From positions 157,876-221,875 of the forward strand of contig JBBSVM010000001.1 of NCBI GenBank assembly GCA_038046785.1: 64,000 nt of DNA, written 5' to 3'. Made by a program: the position numbers and the translations under genes. The notes below the pieces were generated by a model. It did no database searches. It was not told where the DNA came from and was given only the letters and a program-made list of their open reading frames with translations. This stretch comes from JAHFTW01 sp038046785 (GTDB lineage Archaea; Thermoplasmatota; E2; JACPAO01; JAHFTW01). Positions 1-8,191 of the stretch are shown here, one piece after another; position 1 is the stretch's first letter; each line of letters opens with the position of its first letter.

Positions 1-1293
1 GCTGCGCTGTTTCTTGACGATGTCGTAGAACGCGGTGGCATTGTCCTGCACCGACAGGCGAAGGTCCACCTCGACGCGCCGCACCGCGCCATCCATGCCG
101 GTGAGTTGCAGAAGGGCGGTGCCGTTGTGCGGGCGCAATTCGGGGACCTGCAGAGCCTGCGGATTGCCCGCTTCGCGGCCGGCGGCAAGTTTCGCCTCCA
201 CCTGGGCCCAGCTGTGGTTTCCACGTGCCCGGTTGAGGTCGGCCAGGAGGGTGGAAGCGGCCTGGAAGCTCGCGTAGAGCGCGTCGCCGTCCGCCTGCGC
301 GACTGCCGCCTCCGCGTCGAAGCGTGCAATCGCCTCCTCAATCTGGCGCACTTGAAACAGAATCTTGCCCTTGGCCTCCTCGAAGCGCGGGCGGCGCGGG
401 TCATCCGGTTCGTCCCCATCCTCGCCCTCGGGGCCGCCGACGAAGAGGGCGTCGAGCGCCTCGCGGAAGGTCGCGGTCTCCTCGTGGCTGAACGCGGGGG
501 CGGGGTAGCGCCGCATCACAAAAGGAACCGCATCCACCAGCTCGGGCGTCGAGCCTTTCAATTCATGGACCAAAGCGGGAGCGAGGTCGTTGCGGGCCAG
601 GTCGCCGCGCAGCGAGGCGACAGCATCCTGGACCGCCTGCTGCTCTTGCGGGTTCAGCTCGGCGGCGACCCGCTTTTTCTCGACGTTGGCGCGCAGGCAG
701 AGCTCCTCCGCCCAGAGCGGCCCGAAGCCGAGGTCGCCGGCCAGAACGCGCACCAGGTCGCGCTTGCCCGCGGTGAGGGCGGCGGCGAACACCTCCGGCG
801 CCATGCGCAGAGCATCGGGGCCGGCGGGAGGCGGCTTGTAGGATTCGCCTTTCTTGAGCCGCCGGACGCCATGCTCTTCGCCGCGCATCGGCAGCAGGAT
901 GGTCCCTTCGCCGTCGAGGAGAAGCATGTTGCCGTCGCCAAACAGTTCGAAGACCAGGCTGCGCTTGCCATCGCCGCGCTCCATGTCGAGCCGCAACAGC
1001 CGGTCGAAGCCGATTTGGCGGAACCCGCTCACCCGGCTGTTTTCGAGGTGCGAGCGGAGGACTTGGGCCAGCATGCTCGGCTTGTCGGGATTGTTGGGCG
1101 GGCGTTTGGTGAGGGTGAGGAAGCGACCCGGTTGGACGAGCAGGTCGAGCTTTGCGGTGCCTTTGCGGCGCAGACGGATGAGAATCTGCTCTTTGGCAGG
1201 CTGGTACACCCGGTCCACCCGGGCGCCCACCAGCAAGGGGGCCAATTCGGCGGCAAGGGCCGCCGCGTCCACGTTGGAGATGGCCTGCTTCAA
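1..1293 (-). CDS. NFACT / Rqc2-family protein (C-terminus off the window)
   Basis: My translation of the minus strand gives an N-terminus reading LKQAISNVDAAALAAELAPL, then a stretch resembling VGARVDRVYQPAKEQILIRL, which is the usual opening of archaeal NFACT proteins (fibronectin-binding A / RqcH / Rqc2 family). These proteins bind stalled large ribosomal subunits and tRNA in ribosome-associated quality control. About 430 codons are present. The C-terminal part, including the NFACT-R region, lies beyond the left edge. The start is taken as TTG at 1293; an upstream CTG is possible. The gene is divergent from the 1343 gene, only about 50 bp away. The overlapping plus-strand open frames are shadows of it. 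Confidence 0.72.
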   Translation of the reverse strand, partial: MKQAISNVDAAALAAELAPLLVGARVDRVYQPAKEQILIRLRRKGTAKLDLLVQPGRFLTLTKRPPNNPDKPSMLAQVLRSHLENSRVSGFRQIGFDRLLRLDMERGDGKRSLVFELFGDGNMLLLDGEGTILLPMRGEEHGVRRLKKGESYKPPPAGPDALRMAPEVFAAALTAGKRDLVRVLAGDLGFGPLWAEELCLRANVEKKRVAAELNPQEQQAVQDAVASLRGDLARNDLAPALVHELKGSTPELVDAVPFVMRRYPAPAFSHEETATFREALDALFVGGPEGEDGDEPDDPRRPRFEEAKGKILFQVRQIEEAIARFDAEAAVAQADGDALYASFQAASTLLADLNRARGNHSWAQVEAKLAAGREAGNPQALQVPELRPHNGTALLQLTGMDGAVRRVEVDLRLSVQDNATAFYDIVKKQRS

Positions 1294-1342
1294 CAGGGGG
1301 CCGACGACACCGTTCTTTAAAGGGCCCCATCCTGGCCGCGCC

Positions 1343-2470
1343 GTGGCCGAGGAGAAAAAGACCGGAGCGACGGACGACTACCAGTTCACGGCGCCCGATT
1401 TCGACGAAACCGCGTTCATCCACAAAGAGATGGTCTCGTTCCGCACCACAGTCATCCTGTTCATTTGGGGCATCGTTGCCGCCGCCGCGAGTTGGGCCGC
1501 CTACCTCGCCTCCCCCGCGACCGGCTGGCTCGCCGGACTCGCCATCTGTGCCGCCTTCGGCCTCTCCCTCAAACTGCTCTTCCCCCGCCTCGGCGCCGAC
1601 ATCGCCCACTTCAAGCGGCGCGAATGGATGGGCGTCGGCTTCCTCTTCTTCTTCACCTGGCTGAGCTTCTTCATGGTGGCCATCAACCCGCCCGTCACCG
1701 ATGTCGCCTCGCCGCAGGTCTTCCTCGACACCGTCCCCGCCCAGCAGACCGGCAGCGACGTCGTCGTCGAAATGCTCGCCACCGACAACGCCGGCATCGC
1801 CTCCGCCGACCTGCGCATCGTGGATGGCGCCGGAAACCCGGTGGACGCGACGATTGCGACCCTCTCGACGGGCCGGCTTGCCGCCACCATCCCCGACGCC
1901 GCCGCTGGGAACTACCGCGCCATCGGAACCGCGAGCGACGGCCGCACCGCGGATGCAGCCAGCAACCTCACCTTCGTCGTCGGCAACGTTCTGCACCCCC
2001 CGACCAAGCGGGTCCTGTCGGCCCCCGAGGACTTCGTCGTCGTCACCATCGATGGCCAACTCCCCTGCACCGCAGAGAGCGTCGCCCTCGCCGCACCCTG
2101 CGTGCGCGTCGTCCTGCTGCGCCCCATCGACGGCTCCGACGCCATCGTCCTGGAGTACAACGAGCTCTTCGGCGGCTGGGGCGCCTCGAGCGCGTTCAAG
2201 GGCTGGAAGGCCGGCAACAACACGGTCCAAGTCGTGGCGGAATTCCAGGAGCGTTTCCTCGGCGCCCAGCGCATTCCGGGCGGAGAACTGGTCCTGGAAA
2301 CCCCCGTCACCATCACGGTCGCCAATCCGACTGGAACCAAAAGTGTGGAGCTCACCCCGCAGCCGGCCGCCCGTTCGGTCCACGTCCCCGGCTTCGAGTT
2401 CGCCTTCGCCGCCCTCGCCATCGTTGCGGTCGCGGCGGTCGTGGCGCGGCGCGCCAAGAACCAGGATTGA
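1343..2470 (+). CDS. Membrane protein with Ig-like ectodomain and PGF-CTERM-like tail
   Basis: 375 aa from a GTG start. Three hydrophobic segments lie near residues 34-56, 60-80 and 95-114. A long predicted extracellular region (about 120-345) follows, with beta-rich stretches resembling Ig-like or surface-layer domains. The C-terminus reads VHVPGFEFAFAALAIVAVAA and ends in a cluster of Arg/Lys. The order PGF motif (349-351), hydrophobic helix, basic end matches the PGF-CTERM signal processed by archaeosortase A in other archaea. No archaeosortase is visible in this window. The more upstream frame opening overlaps the NFACT gene on the other strand and has no protein-like character, so the start was placed after it. 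Function unknown; probably cell-surface anchored. Confidence 0.7.
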   Translation: MAEEKKTGATDDYQFTAPDFDETAFIHKEMVSFRTTVILFIWGIVAAAASWAAYLASPATGWLAGLAICAAFGLSLKLLFPRLGADIAHFKRREWMGVGFLFFFTWLSFFMVAINPPVTDVASPQVFLDTVPAQQTGSDVVVEMLATDNAGIASADLRIVDGAGNPVDATIATLSTGRLAATIPDAAAGNYRAIGTASDGRTADAASNLTFVVGNVLHPPTKRVLSAPEDFVVVTIDGQLPCTAESVALAAPCVRVVLLRPIDGSDAIVLEYNELFGGWGASSAFKGWKAGNNTVQVVAEFQERFLGAQRIPGGELVLETPVTITVANPTGTKSVELTPQPAARSVHVPGFEFAFAALAIVAVAAVVARRAKNQD

Positions 2471-2520
2471 GCCTCCGGCCGACGGGTGCAAAGCCCGTTC
2501 GCTCCTGGAGCACACCCGCA

Positions 2521-2535
2521 GCCCCCAAATAGGGG
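2521..2535 (+). promoter_or_regulatory. Probable TATA-box region of tRNA-Pro
   Basis: A short AT-containing stretch (CCAAATAGG) in otherwise GC-rich DNA sits about 30 nt upstream of the first base of the tRNA gene, the spacing expected of an archaeal TATA box. Inferred from position and composition only. Confidence 0.4.
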
Positions 2536-2555
2536 TGCCATGTGGCGAACCCAAC

Positions 2556-2628
2556 GGGCCTGTAGGCTAGTTTGGTAAACTTCGTGGTTCGGGACCACGT
2601 GTCTTCGGTTCAAATCCGAGCAGGCCCA
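2556..2628 (+). tRNA. tRNA-Pro (CGG)
   Basis: The acceptor arms GGGCCTG and CAGGCCC pair over 7 bp, followed by discriminator A. The anticodon stem is CGTGG/CCACG around the 7-nt loop TTCGGGA, giving anticodon CGG. The T arm contains GGTTCAAATCC. The gene is 73 nt with no intron and no encoded CCA, as is usual in archaea. A palindrome-rich stretch begins right after the discriminator base. Confidence 0.95.
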
Positions 2629-2880
2629 CTTCAGGAACAGAGGAGCGGGCGTAGCGAGCGACGGTTGTTCCTGAAGCCGAGCAAGCCGTCCGCGCAGCGG
2701 ACGGCTGGCGAGCTTCAGGCGGAGAGGAGATCCTCCGGCAGAGGATCGCAGCGACGGTTGCCGGAGGCGGGGAGCGGGCCTTGTGCCCGCGACAGAGCGA
2801 CCGCAGGGAGCGACGACGGTTGCTCTTTGAGCCGAGCGAGCCGCCGGCGCAGCCGACGGCTGGCGAGTTGGGTTGGTTGC
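2629..2880 (+). repeat. GC-rich hairpin array 3' of tRNA-Pro
   Basis: No gene is visible in this roughly 310-bp gap. It is packed with inverted repeats. CTTCAGGAACA at 2629-2639 pairs with TGTTCCTGAAG at 2666-2676. AGCCGTCCG at 2684-2692 pairs with CGGACGGCT at 2698-2706. Further stems of the form CCTCCGGCA/TGCCGGAGG and an imperfect AGCCGCCGG/CCGACGGCT follow. Several loops share a GAGCG...AGCGACGGTTG-type linker. Similar arrays lie after tRNA-Glu and tRNA-Val, so this looks like a recurring tRNA-associated element. It may act in termination, tRNA processing or as small RNA; which is unknown. Confidence 0.65.
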
Positions 2881-2938
2881 CGTTGTTGGCAATGCACCCT
2901 TCTTGGGGTGGTTTGCTATCGCGGGGTTCGGCGCCCCC

Positions 2939-3799
2939 TCAGCCTTGGAAAACCTCTCCGCAGTATGAACTTGGGTCGGGAATTGTAGACGGAGAAACCT
3001 GGAGGCCGAAGTCGCTCAACAAGTCAGCCGCATGCCGCTTGAAACCTGATGGACTTGTGTCGGGATGCCAGGTGAACTGCAAACGATCAAGAATGGAGAC
3101 TTCAAGGTCCGCCTGATTCGGTAAGCGGATCTCGACGGTTTCCAACAACAGCAAAGCGTAGTCGTCATCCAATGTCAAGTCCACTCCGCCAACCCAATTG
3201 GTGTGCCTCACCTCAAGACCTCTTTTCTCTAGGCCTAGAAACCATTTCTCGATGCGATCTGCCTTGACATTGTCCGCACTAAAATAGACGAATCCTTCCG
3301 CATCATAGTAAGAATTGCGATCCCCAATCCTCACGCTTGACTTCCAACCGTCCTTTGCACTCGAAACAAACTGGTCGGCGAGGTTCTCACGTACATTGGG
3401 CTCAAGGTTTGTGACATCTTGTAGGAAAGCCATGAACGCCTCCCGCACTTGGGAACTAGGAGTCGTCGGAAAGTAGCGGCCACCAAAAACGGGTGCGGAG
3501 CCCGCGTCCGCATCATACCACAAGAATTCGCCGTCCCGATTACCTCTCCCAATTTCGTCCAACACGACTGAACCTTTCTCCCGCCATCCCGAAACAAGGG
3601 GCGAGCCAGGAAAAGGCGAAGGCCCAGAATCGACGTTTCGATGGACCGGTGCTTCAACGCCTTCTTTCGTAGCGGCCGCCAAGGCATCGAAAGAACCACC
3701 CAAAGTCCACTCGGCACTGTAACCCTCGCAGACTTGAGCCGAACACCCGCTCAGCGACAAAGCGGTCGCGAATGCAACCGATGCCAAGAGAATCCGCAC
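2939..3799 (-). CDS. Hypothetical lipoprotein
   Basis: 286 aa. The N-terminus MRILLASVAFATALSLSGCS is a signal peptide with an LSGC lipobox, so the protein is probably exported and lipid-anchored at Cys19. The rest is a soluble alpha/beta sequence without a motif I recognise. Base composition is clearly less GC-rich than the neighbours and third positions are less biased, which suggests recent acquisition. It lies alone between the tRNA-Pro hairpin array and the permease operon, on the minus strand. Confidence 0.7.
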   Translation of the reverse strand: MRILLASVAFATALSLSGCSAQVCEGYSAEWTLGGSFDALAAATKEGVEAPVHRNVDSGPSPFPGSPLVSGWREKGSVVLDEIGRGNRDGEFLWYDADAGSAPVFGGRYFPTTPSSQVREAFMAFLQDVTNLEPNVRENLADQFVSSAKDGWKSSVRIGDRNSYYDAEGFVYFSADNVKADRIEKWFLGLEKRGLEVRHTNWVGGVDLTLDDDYALLLLETVEIRLPNQADLEVSILDRLQFTWHPDTSPSGFKRHAADLLSDFGLQVSPSTIPDPSSYCGEVFQG

Positions 3800-3927
3800 T
3801 ACGCTGGCTTGACGTAGATACGGATGAGTTTTGCCATACCCGCCTCGACTGCCCGATAGGATGCGGATTCGAACATGCGGAAAACCCCACGTTCAGGCGA
3901 GCCCAACGTTTGCGCCCTCCTCCCGCT

Positions 3928-5001
3928 TCATCCCTGGTCGGCCCGCAACCGCCGCGCCGCCCACGCCATGCCGACGGCCGTGGTGGCAACCCCAAGGAGC
4001 GCAAGCAGACCAACGGTCAGCCACACTTCGGGATTGGCGGAGCCGCTGGCGAGCCGTGCCGCAAGATTGAGCGGGCTGACCGGGAGCATCAGGCTCACCA
4101 GGCCGAGGAGGATGGCAACGAGGGCGTAGGCCGCCTGCACAGCATTGGAGCGGCCAAGCGCCGCCCCGAGAGCGACGCCGGCTCCAGAGAGGACGAGGGT
4201 GCAGGCGAGGCTGAGGGCAAGGAGACCTGCCAGGTTCTGCACGGGCAACTTGTTCAGAGCGAGCAGCCCGACCCAGAGCAGGAACTGCAACGGGGCAAGC
4301 AGGAGCGGAATGAGCATCTTCCCGGCCAGGATGCGCACGGTGCCAAGCGGGGCGCTGCGAAGAAGGACGAGGGTACGGGTCTGAACTTCCTGCGTGACGG
4401 AGTCTCCCGCCACGGCGCCGGAGAGGAAGACCGGCGTAAAGAGCAGAAGCGGGACGAGGGTGGCGTAGACGAAAGCGTAAGGCAGGGCGGCGCGGCTGGG
4501 CGGCTCCACCTTGAGGATCTCCTGCTCAAGCCGGCCCTGTCGCTCCGTCCGAAGGGTCTCCTCGTAACGTTCCAGGAGCCCTTTCATCTGCGTGATGAGG
4601 AGCGTCGCCGGGATGCCGCCCTCTTCAACCAGGAGACTGATGCGGCGCGTCCCGTTCGCCTCCTGCGTCTCCTGCACCACCGCGTCGATGCGCCCCTCTT
4701 GGAACGCTTCCACTGCCGCCTCTGCCCCCAACTTTTCGACGTCAAGGTTGCGCTCGCCAACCAGGACGAGGTCGAAGCCACCTGGACCCACGTAGGCCAC
4801 GTCGGCGCTGGTGCGGGCGTTGGAGGCAGAGGGGTCGTAGAGGCCGGTGAGGCCGACGGCGAGGAAGGCGCTGAACCCGGCGATGAACAGCTGCACGACG
4901 AGAGCGACCGTGATGGTCTTCTCGCGCCCGATGTCCGCGAGCTCTTTGCGGGCGAGGGCGAGGATGCCCGTCATGCGGCGCGGCTTGGGGCGGAGTGTCA
5001 T
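3928..5001 (-). CDS. ABC-2 type transporter permease (NatB-like)
   Basis: 357 aa. The first segment, LALARKELADIGREKTITVA, followed by a long hydrophobic helix is typical of ABC-2/NatB permeases. A large loop domain (about residues 50-170) precedes five or six further membrane helices. The ATG overlaps the stop codon of the upstream permease gene by 4 nt (ATGA), so the two are translationally coupled. A second in-frame ATG eight codons later is a possible alternative start. It is the last gene of a minus-strand operon with an ABC ATPase and another permease, and probably forms the export complex with them. The substrate is unknown; NatAB relatives export Na+ or act on drugs and peptides. Confidence 0.8.
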   Translation of the reverse strand: MTLRPKPRRMTGILALARKELADIGREKTITVALVVQLFIAGFSAFLAVGLTGLYDPSASNARTSADVAYVGPGGFDLVLVGERNLDVEKLGAEAAVEAFQEGRIDAVVQETQEANGTRRISLLVEEGGIPATLLITQMKGLLERYEETLRTERQGRLEQEILKVEPPSRAALPYAFVYATLVPLLLFTPVFLSGAVAGDSVTQEVQTRTLVLLRSAPLGTVRILAGKMLIPLLLAPLQFLLWVGLLALNKLPVQNLAGLLALSLACTLVLSGAGVALGAALGRSNAVQAAYALVAILLGLVSLMLPVSPLNLAARLASGSANPEVWLTVGLLALLGVATTAVGMAWAARRLRADQG

Positions 5002-6659
5002 GCGAGGGCTCCCGCCAGGATGGCCAGGTTGTAGGCACAGTGCAATGCCCAAGCGGCGGTGAGCGCCGTCAAACTCCAGACCCGGCCGCGGCCAACGCCG
5101 AGGGCGCCGACCCAAGCGGCCGCGATGTGCAGGACGAGCGGCGCAATCAGCAGCAGCCCGGAGCCGCCGCCAAGCACCGCAAGGAGGGAGGCGCCGTTGG
5201 GCAGGAGGCCGAAGCCCACCAACCCGATGAGAAGAGCGATCTTCTCACCGAGGAAGAAGCCGGAGCCGACGAGGAGGGCCGAGGACAACGCGCTGCGTGG
5301 CCGAGTCCCGGTGCGGTGGGCGCGCACGGCGGTCTGCTTGAGCGCCTCCTCGACGAGCGCCGCGCCAAGCAGGACGCCAGGGATGGCGGCCCAGAGGCCA
5401 AGCGGGATGATGAGGGACAGCAAGAACAGCTGCAGCGCGAACGCAAATGGCACGGCGAGGATGCCCGCCGCGAAGAGCGCTGCCCGGGTCGCGGTGAGCC
5501 GGCGCAGCGACGCGAGGAGACGGGCGGAGAGGTTGGCCTGCCCATGCAGCGTCTCGTCGCGCATCAGGCCGAGCGCGAGGAGTGCGAGGGCGACCGTGAC
5601 GAGGGTGAGCGGCAACGTGGCGTAGAGGAACGGGCCCCATCCAACCGGGTCGCCCTCGATGGAGGCGGAGATGACAGCAACGGGACTGAGGAATGCGACC
5701 TGCGGAATCGCGGTGAAGATGGCGGGAAGAAACAGGAAGGTGCTGATGGCGGTGGTGGCGCCGGTCAGCAGGAAGGTCAGTTCACGTGGCGAGCGGGCGA
5801 GCAGCCCAAGCAGGAGGCTGGTGGCGAGGACGATGGCGACGATGAGCAGCGCCGCGACCGCGCCCTGCCAACCTACGCCGACTGCGACGGCGGCGGCGCC
5901 CCACGACAGCAGCCCGAGGGCAAGGTAGGGGATGGTGCGGCCGGCGAGAATCTGCCACGGGCGCAGCGGCGAAGAAAGCAGCAGGACCGTGCGATGGCGG
6001 GTGCGCTCGCCCAGCAGCGTTGCGGCGTGCATCTGCGCCACCAGATTCATCGGGATGAGAAACGCGAACGTCAGGAGCAAGCTCTGCACCGGGAAGGGCG
6101 GGCTGACGTCGCGCGGGCGAACGTCGAGCGTTCGGGACTCCGGCGGTGCTGCTTCCAGGACAGGGTCTGCGACGGGGGCGGTGGGGGTTGTGGAATCAGG
6201 CGCGGCCGTCGCACTCGGCTCCCCGAACGTCGGAGCGCGCGGCGCTGCGAGGAGGTTGACAAGGAGCGGGAATGCGGCATCTTGGTCCGCCTCCTTGGCG
6301 AGTTGTGCATCGAGCCACGTCTGCGTTGCCTGCCGCAACGCCGTCAGCGCTGCTCGCCCCCGATTGCCTGCCTCCGCGTGAGGCTCGTCGTCAATCCAGA
6401 GCGCAATGCGGCCGCCCAGATCTGCCTGGCTGGACTCCAACACCTCAAACCGGGAATCAGAAGCGACCGCTTGCGCAAACGGGGAACCTGCCGCGACGCC
6501 CACAGGGTAGAGCCCGGCTTGGGCGTCGAGACGCGAGGCGGCAAGCGGGCCGGCCAAGGCGATGCCGACAAGGACGAAGACGAGGAGGGGAACGGTCTTG
6601 CGATCGAGGAACGCGGTGCTGCGTTGAAACTCGTGCACCGCAACCCGCCACGCTCCCAT
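4998..6659 (-). CDS. ABC-2 permease fused to a PrsW-like intramembrane protease domain
   Basis: 553 aa. The N-terminal half (about 1-380) is an ABC-2/NatB-type permease: a helix near residues 20-40, a large extracytoplasmic loop, then a bundle of helices. The C-terminal part has the marks of the PrsW (M82) glutamyl intramembrane protease family: EEALK at 437-441 (EExxK), a conserved acidic residue in GFFLGE near 472, a His near 511, and HCAYN at 540-544 (HxxxN). Permease/CPBP-protease fusions are known in other ABC exporters; here the protease type looks like PrsW. It starts one base after the ATPase stop codon and overlaps the next permease. It may link export to membrane proteolysis; this is inference. 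Confidence 0.78.
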   Translation of the reverse strand: MGAWRVAVHEFQRSTAFLDRKTVPLLVFVLVGIALAGPLAASRLDAQAGLYPVGVAAGSPFAQAVASDSRFEVLESSQADLGGRIALWIDDEPHAEAGNRGRAALTALRQATQTWLDAQLAKEADQDAAFPLLVNLLAAPRAPTFGEPSATAAPDSTTPTAPVADPVLEAAPPESRTLDVRPRDVSPPFPVQSLLLTFAFLIPMNLVAQMHAATLLGERTRHRTVLLLSSPLRPWQILAGRTIPYLALGLLSWGAAAVAVGVGWQGAVAALLIVAIVLATSLLLGLLARSPRELTFLLTGATTAISTFLFLPAIFTAIPQVAFLSPVAVISASIEGDPVGWGPFLYATLPLTLVTVALALLALGLMRDETLHGQANLSARLLASLRRLTATRAALFAAGILAVPFAFALQLFLLSLIIPLGLWAAIPGVLLGAALVEEALKQTAVRAHRTGTRPRSALSSALLVGSGFFLGEKIALLIGLVGFGLLPNGASLLAVLGGGSGLLLIAPLVLHIAAAWVGALGVGRGRVWSLTALTAAWALHCAYNLAILAGALA

Positions 6660-6660
6660 C

Positions 6661-7575
6661 TTACACCGCCACGCGGCGCAGGATGTCGTCCAGGCTGGGA
6701 GGCAGCGACTCCACTTCGACCGGGGTTCCGCCCGCCGAACGCACCTCGGCGAGGGCGCGCTCGAGCGCTTCAGGGCTCGAAACTTCGCCAACGTGGAGCG
6801 GCCCGTGCGCGGCCGAGCCGGTGAAGGCCCGGTCGGCGTGGAGTCGGTAGCGTGGCGTGCCAAACGATTGCCGCAGCGCCGCAAGCGACCCCTGCGCGGC
6901 GACGCGGCCTTGGTGAAGAAGGACGATGCTGTCGCACATCTCCTCGACCTGGCGCAGGTTGTGCGCCGAGAGGAGAATCGCTTTGCCCTCGCGGCACAGT
7001 TCGAGCAGGAACTGGTCCAGTTCGCGCCGCGTTGCGGGGTCGAGGCCCGAGGCGGGCTCGTCGAGGATGAGGACGGGCGGGTCGTGCAGCAGGGCGCGCG
7101 CGATGGCGACCTTGCGGGCGGAGCCTTTCGAGAGCTCGCCGATTGGCTTGCGCCAGAACCCCTCGTCGAGACGAAGCCGGCGCAGCAGATGCTCGGCACG
7201 CTGCTTGGACGCGCGCCGCGACAGGCCGTAGAGACCCCCGAAGAAGGCGAGGCAGGCGATGGCGGTCTGCTCCTCGTAGAGCGGCGTGTCCTCCGGCAGG
7301 TAGCCAATCATTGCCCGGGTCGCCGGCTCCAGCGTCGGCCGTCCCGCCACGGTGGCGGTGCCGCGGCTGGGCTCGATGAGCCCGCACAGCATTTTCAGAG
7401 TCGTTGACTTCCCCGCACCGTTGTTGCCGACCAGGCCGACGATGGAGCCGGGCCGCACCTCGAGCGTGATGCTCTCCACCGCCTGGACGGCTTGGTAGCT
7501 CTTGCCCAGTCCGTCGGCGCGCAGCACCGGCGCACGACCCGGCAGCCCCACTTGACGGTGGCGATTGGAGACCAT
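6661..7575 (-). CDS. ABC transporter ATP-binding protein (NatA-like)
   Basis: 304 aa. Walker A is GNNGAGKST at about 50-58, the signature is LSKGS at 148-152, Walker B is PVLILDEP at 167-174, and the switch His is near 205 in LLSAHN. The layout, with a C-terminal extension after the nucleotide-binding domain, is that of NatA/CcmA-type exporter ATPases. It is followed within 1-2 bases by two ABC-2 permeases and preceded by a GNAT gene 7 bp upstream, so all four are probably co-transcribed. It should energise export by the two permeases. Confidence 0.9.
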   Translation of the reverse strand: MVSNRHRQVGLPGRAPVLRADGLGKSYQAVQAVESITLEVRPGSIVGLVGNNGAGKSTTLKMLCGLIEPSRGTATVAGRPTLEPATRAMIGYLPEDTPLYEEQTAIACLAFFGGLYGLSRRASKQRAEHLLRRLRLDEGFWRKPIGELSKGSARKVAIARALLHDPPVLILDEPASGLDPATRRELDQFLLELCREGKAILLSAHNLRQVEEMCDSIVLLHQGRVAAQGSLAALRQSFGTPRYRLHADRAFTGSAAHGPLHVGEVSSPEALERALAEVRSAGGTPVEVESLPPSLDDILRRVAV

Positions 7576-7582
7576 GCGAACG

Positions 7583-8035
7583 TCACAGCACTTGCTCGAA
7601 CACCTTGTAGGGCGCTTCCTTCATCCCATGCCCGCGGTAGGCGCGCAAACCCGATTCGTTGTTCGACTCCACGTAGAGACGAATGGAGCGGACGTTGCCT
7701 TCCTTGCGCGCCGCCGCTTGGATGGCGCGGTAGAGTGCAGTCCAGACGCCCGTGCCGCGCTTGGCCGGGACGACGTACGCCGATTGGATCCACCAGTACC
7801 AAGCGTCGTGCCAATCGGACCACTCAAAGGTGACGTAGGTGGAGCCGATGACCTGGCCCTCCGCTTCGGCCACGAACAAACGCCCCTTGGCGGGGTCGTC
7901 GAGGATGGCCTTCACGCCGCGCCGCACCACGGTAGCGTCGAGGTGGAGGCCCTCCGAGTCGAGGGCGTTGCCAAGGGTGGAGCGCACCAGCGCGTCAAGA
8001 TCAGAGACGCGGCCGGCGCGAACGGAAAGGCTCAC
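7583..8035 (-). CDS. GNAT-family N-acetyltransferase
   Basis: 150 aa. The core includes LFVAEAEGQVIGSTYVTFEW, then a variant acetyl-CoA binding loop VPAKRGTGVWTALYRAIQAA (R-G-x-G-x-W) and YVESNNESGLRAYRGHGM at the C-terminus, a standard GNAT fold. The start is GTG at 8035 (MSLSVRAGRVSD); a TTG nine codons upstream gives a Leu-rich, less likely N-terminus. It stands directly upstream of the ABC exporter genes, so it may modify the exporter's substrate or simply share the transcript. The acceptor substrate is unknown. Confidence 0.8.
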   Translation of the reverse strand: MSLSVRAGRVSDLDALVRSTLGNALDSEGLHLDATVVRRGVKAILDDPAKGRLFVAEAEGQVIGSTYVTFEWSDWHDAWYWWIQSAYVVPAKRGTGVWTALYRAIQAAARKEGNVRSIRLYVESNNESGLRAYRGHGMKEAPYKVFEQVL

Positions 8036-8090
8036 GCTCGTTGCGATGAGGAGCAACAACAAAAGGGGAGAGGGAAAGGAAGAGGAAGCA

Positions 8091-8191
8091 ACCCGTCGCC
8101 ATCAGGCGACGGGCGGCAGAAGGCCGGACGCGCATCAGCGCGGCCGGCTTTGCTCCGATTCGCGAACCCGAGCGATTAGCGAGGGTTCGCG
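8091..8191. terminator. Three consecutive hairpins at the end of the zinc-protein gene
   Basis: CCCGTCGCC/GGCGACGGG with loop ATCA, then AAGGCCGG..GCGC/GCGC..CCGGCTT with loop ATCA, then CGCGAACCC (8161-8169) with GGGTTCGCG (8183-8191). The last stem overlaps the final codons of the 8176-8499 gene. The position at a 3' end before the GNAT operon fits a transcription terminator or a transcript-end stabiliser. Confidence 0.4.

Noticed and set aside
106..1320. 404-aa plus-strand open frame
   Set aside because: Its translation lacks protein-like features and lies antisense to the NFACT gene, whose translation is clearly conserved; a GC-bias shadow.
854..1342. N-terminal extension of the PGF-CTERM protein
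   Set aside because: The first 163 residues are Arg/Ser/Pro-rich shadow sequence over the divergent NFACT gene; GTG 1343 is used instead.
2629..2880. CRISPR array
   Set aside because: The repeats are inverted, unequal in sequence and length, with no constant direct repeat or spacer size and no cas genes.
3831..3900. GGATTCGAAC at about 3865 looks like a tRNA T loop
   Set aside because: No T stem, acceptor or anticodon arm can be formed on either strand.
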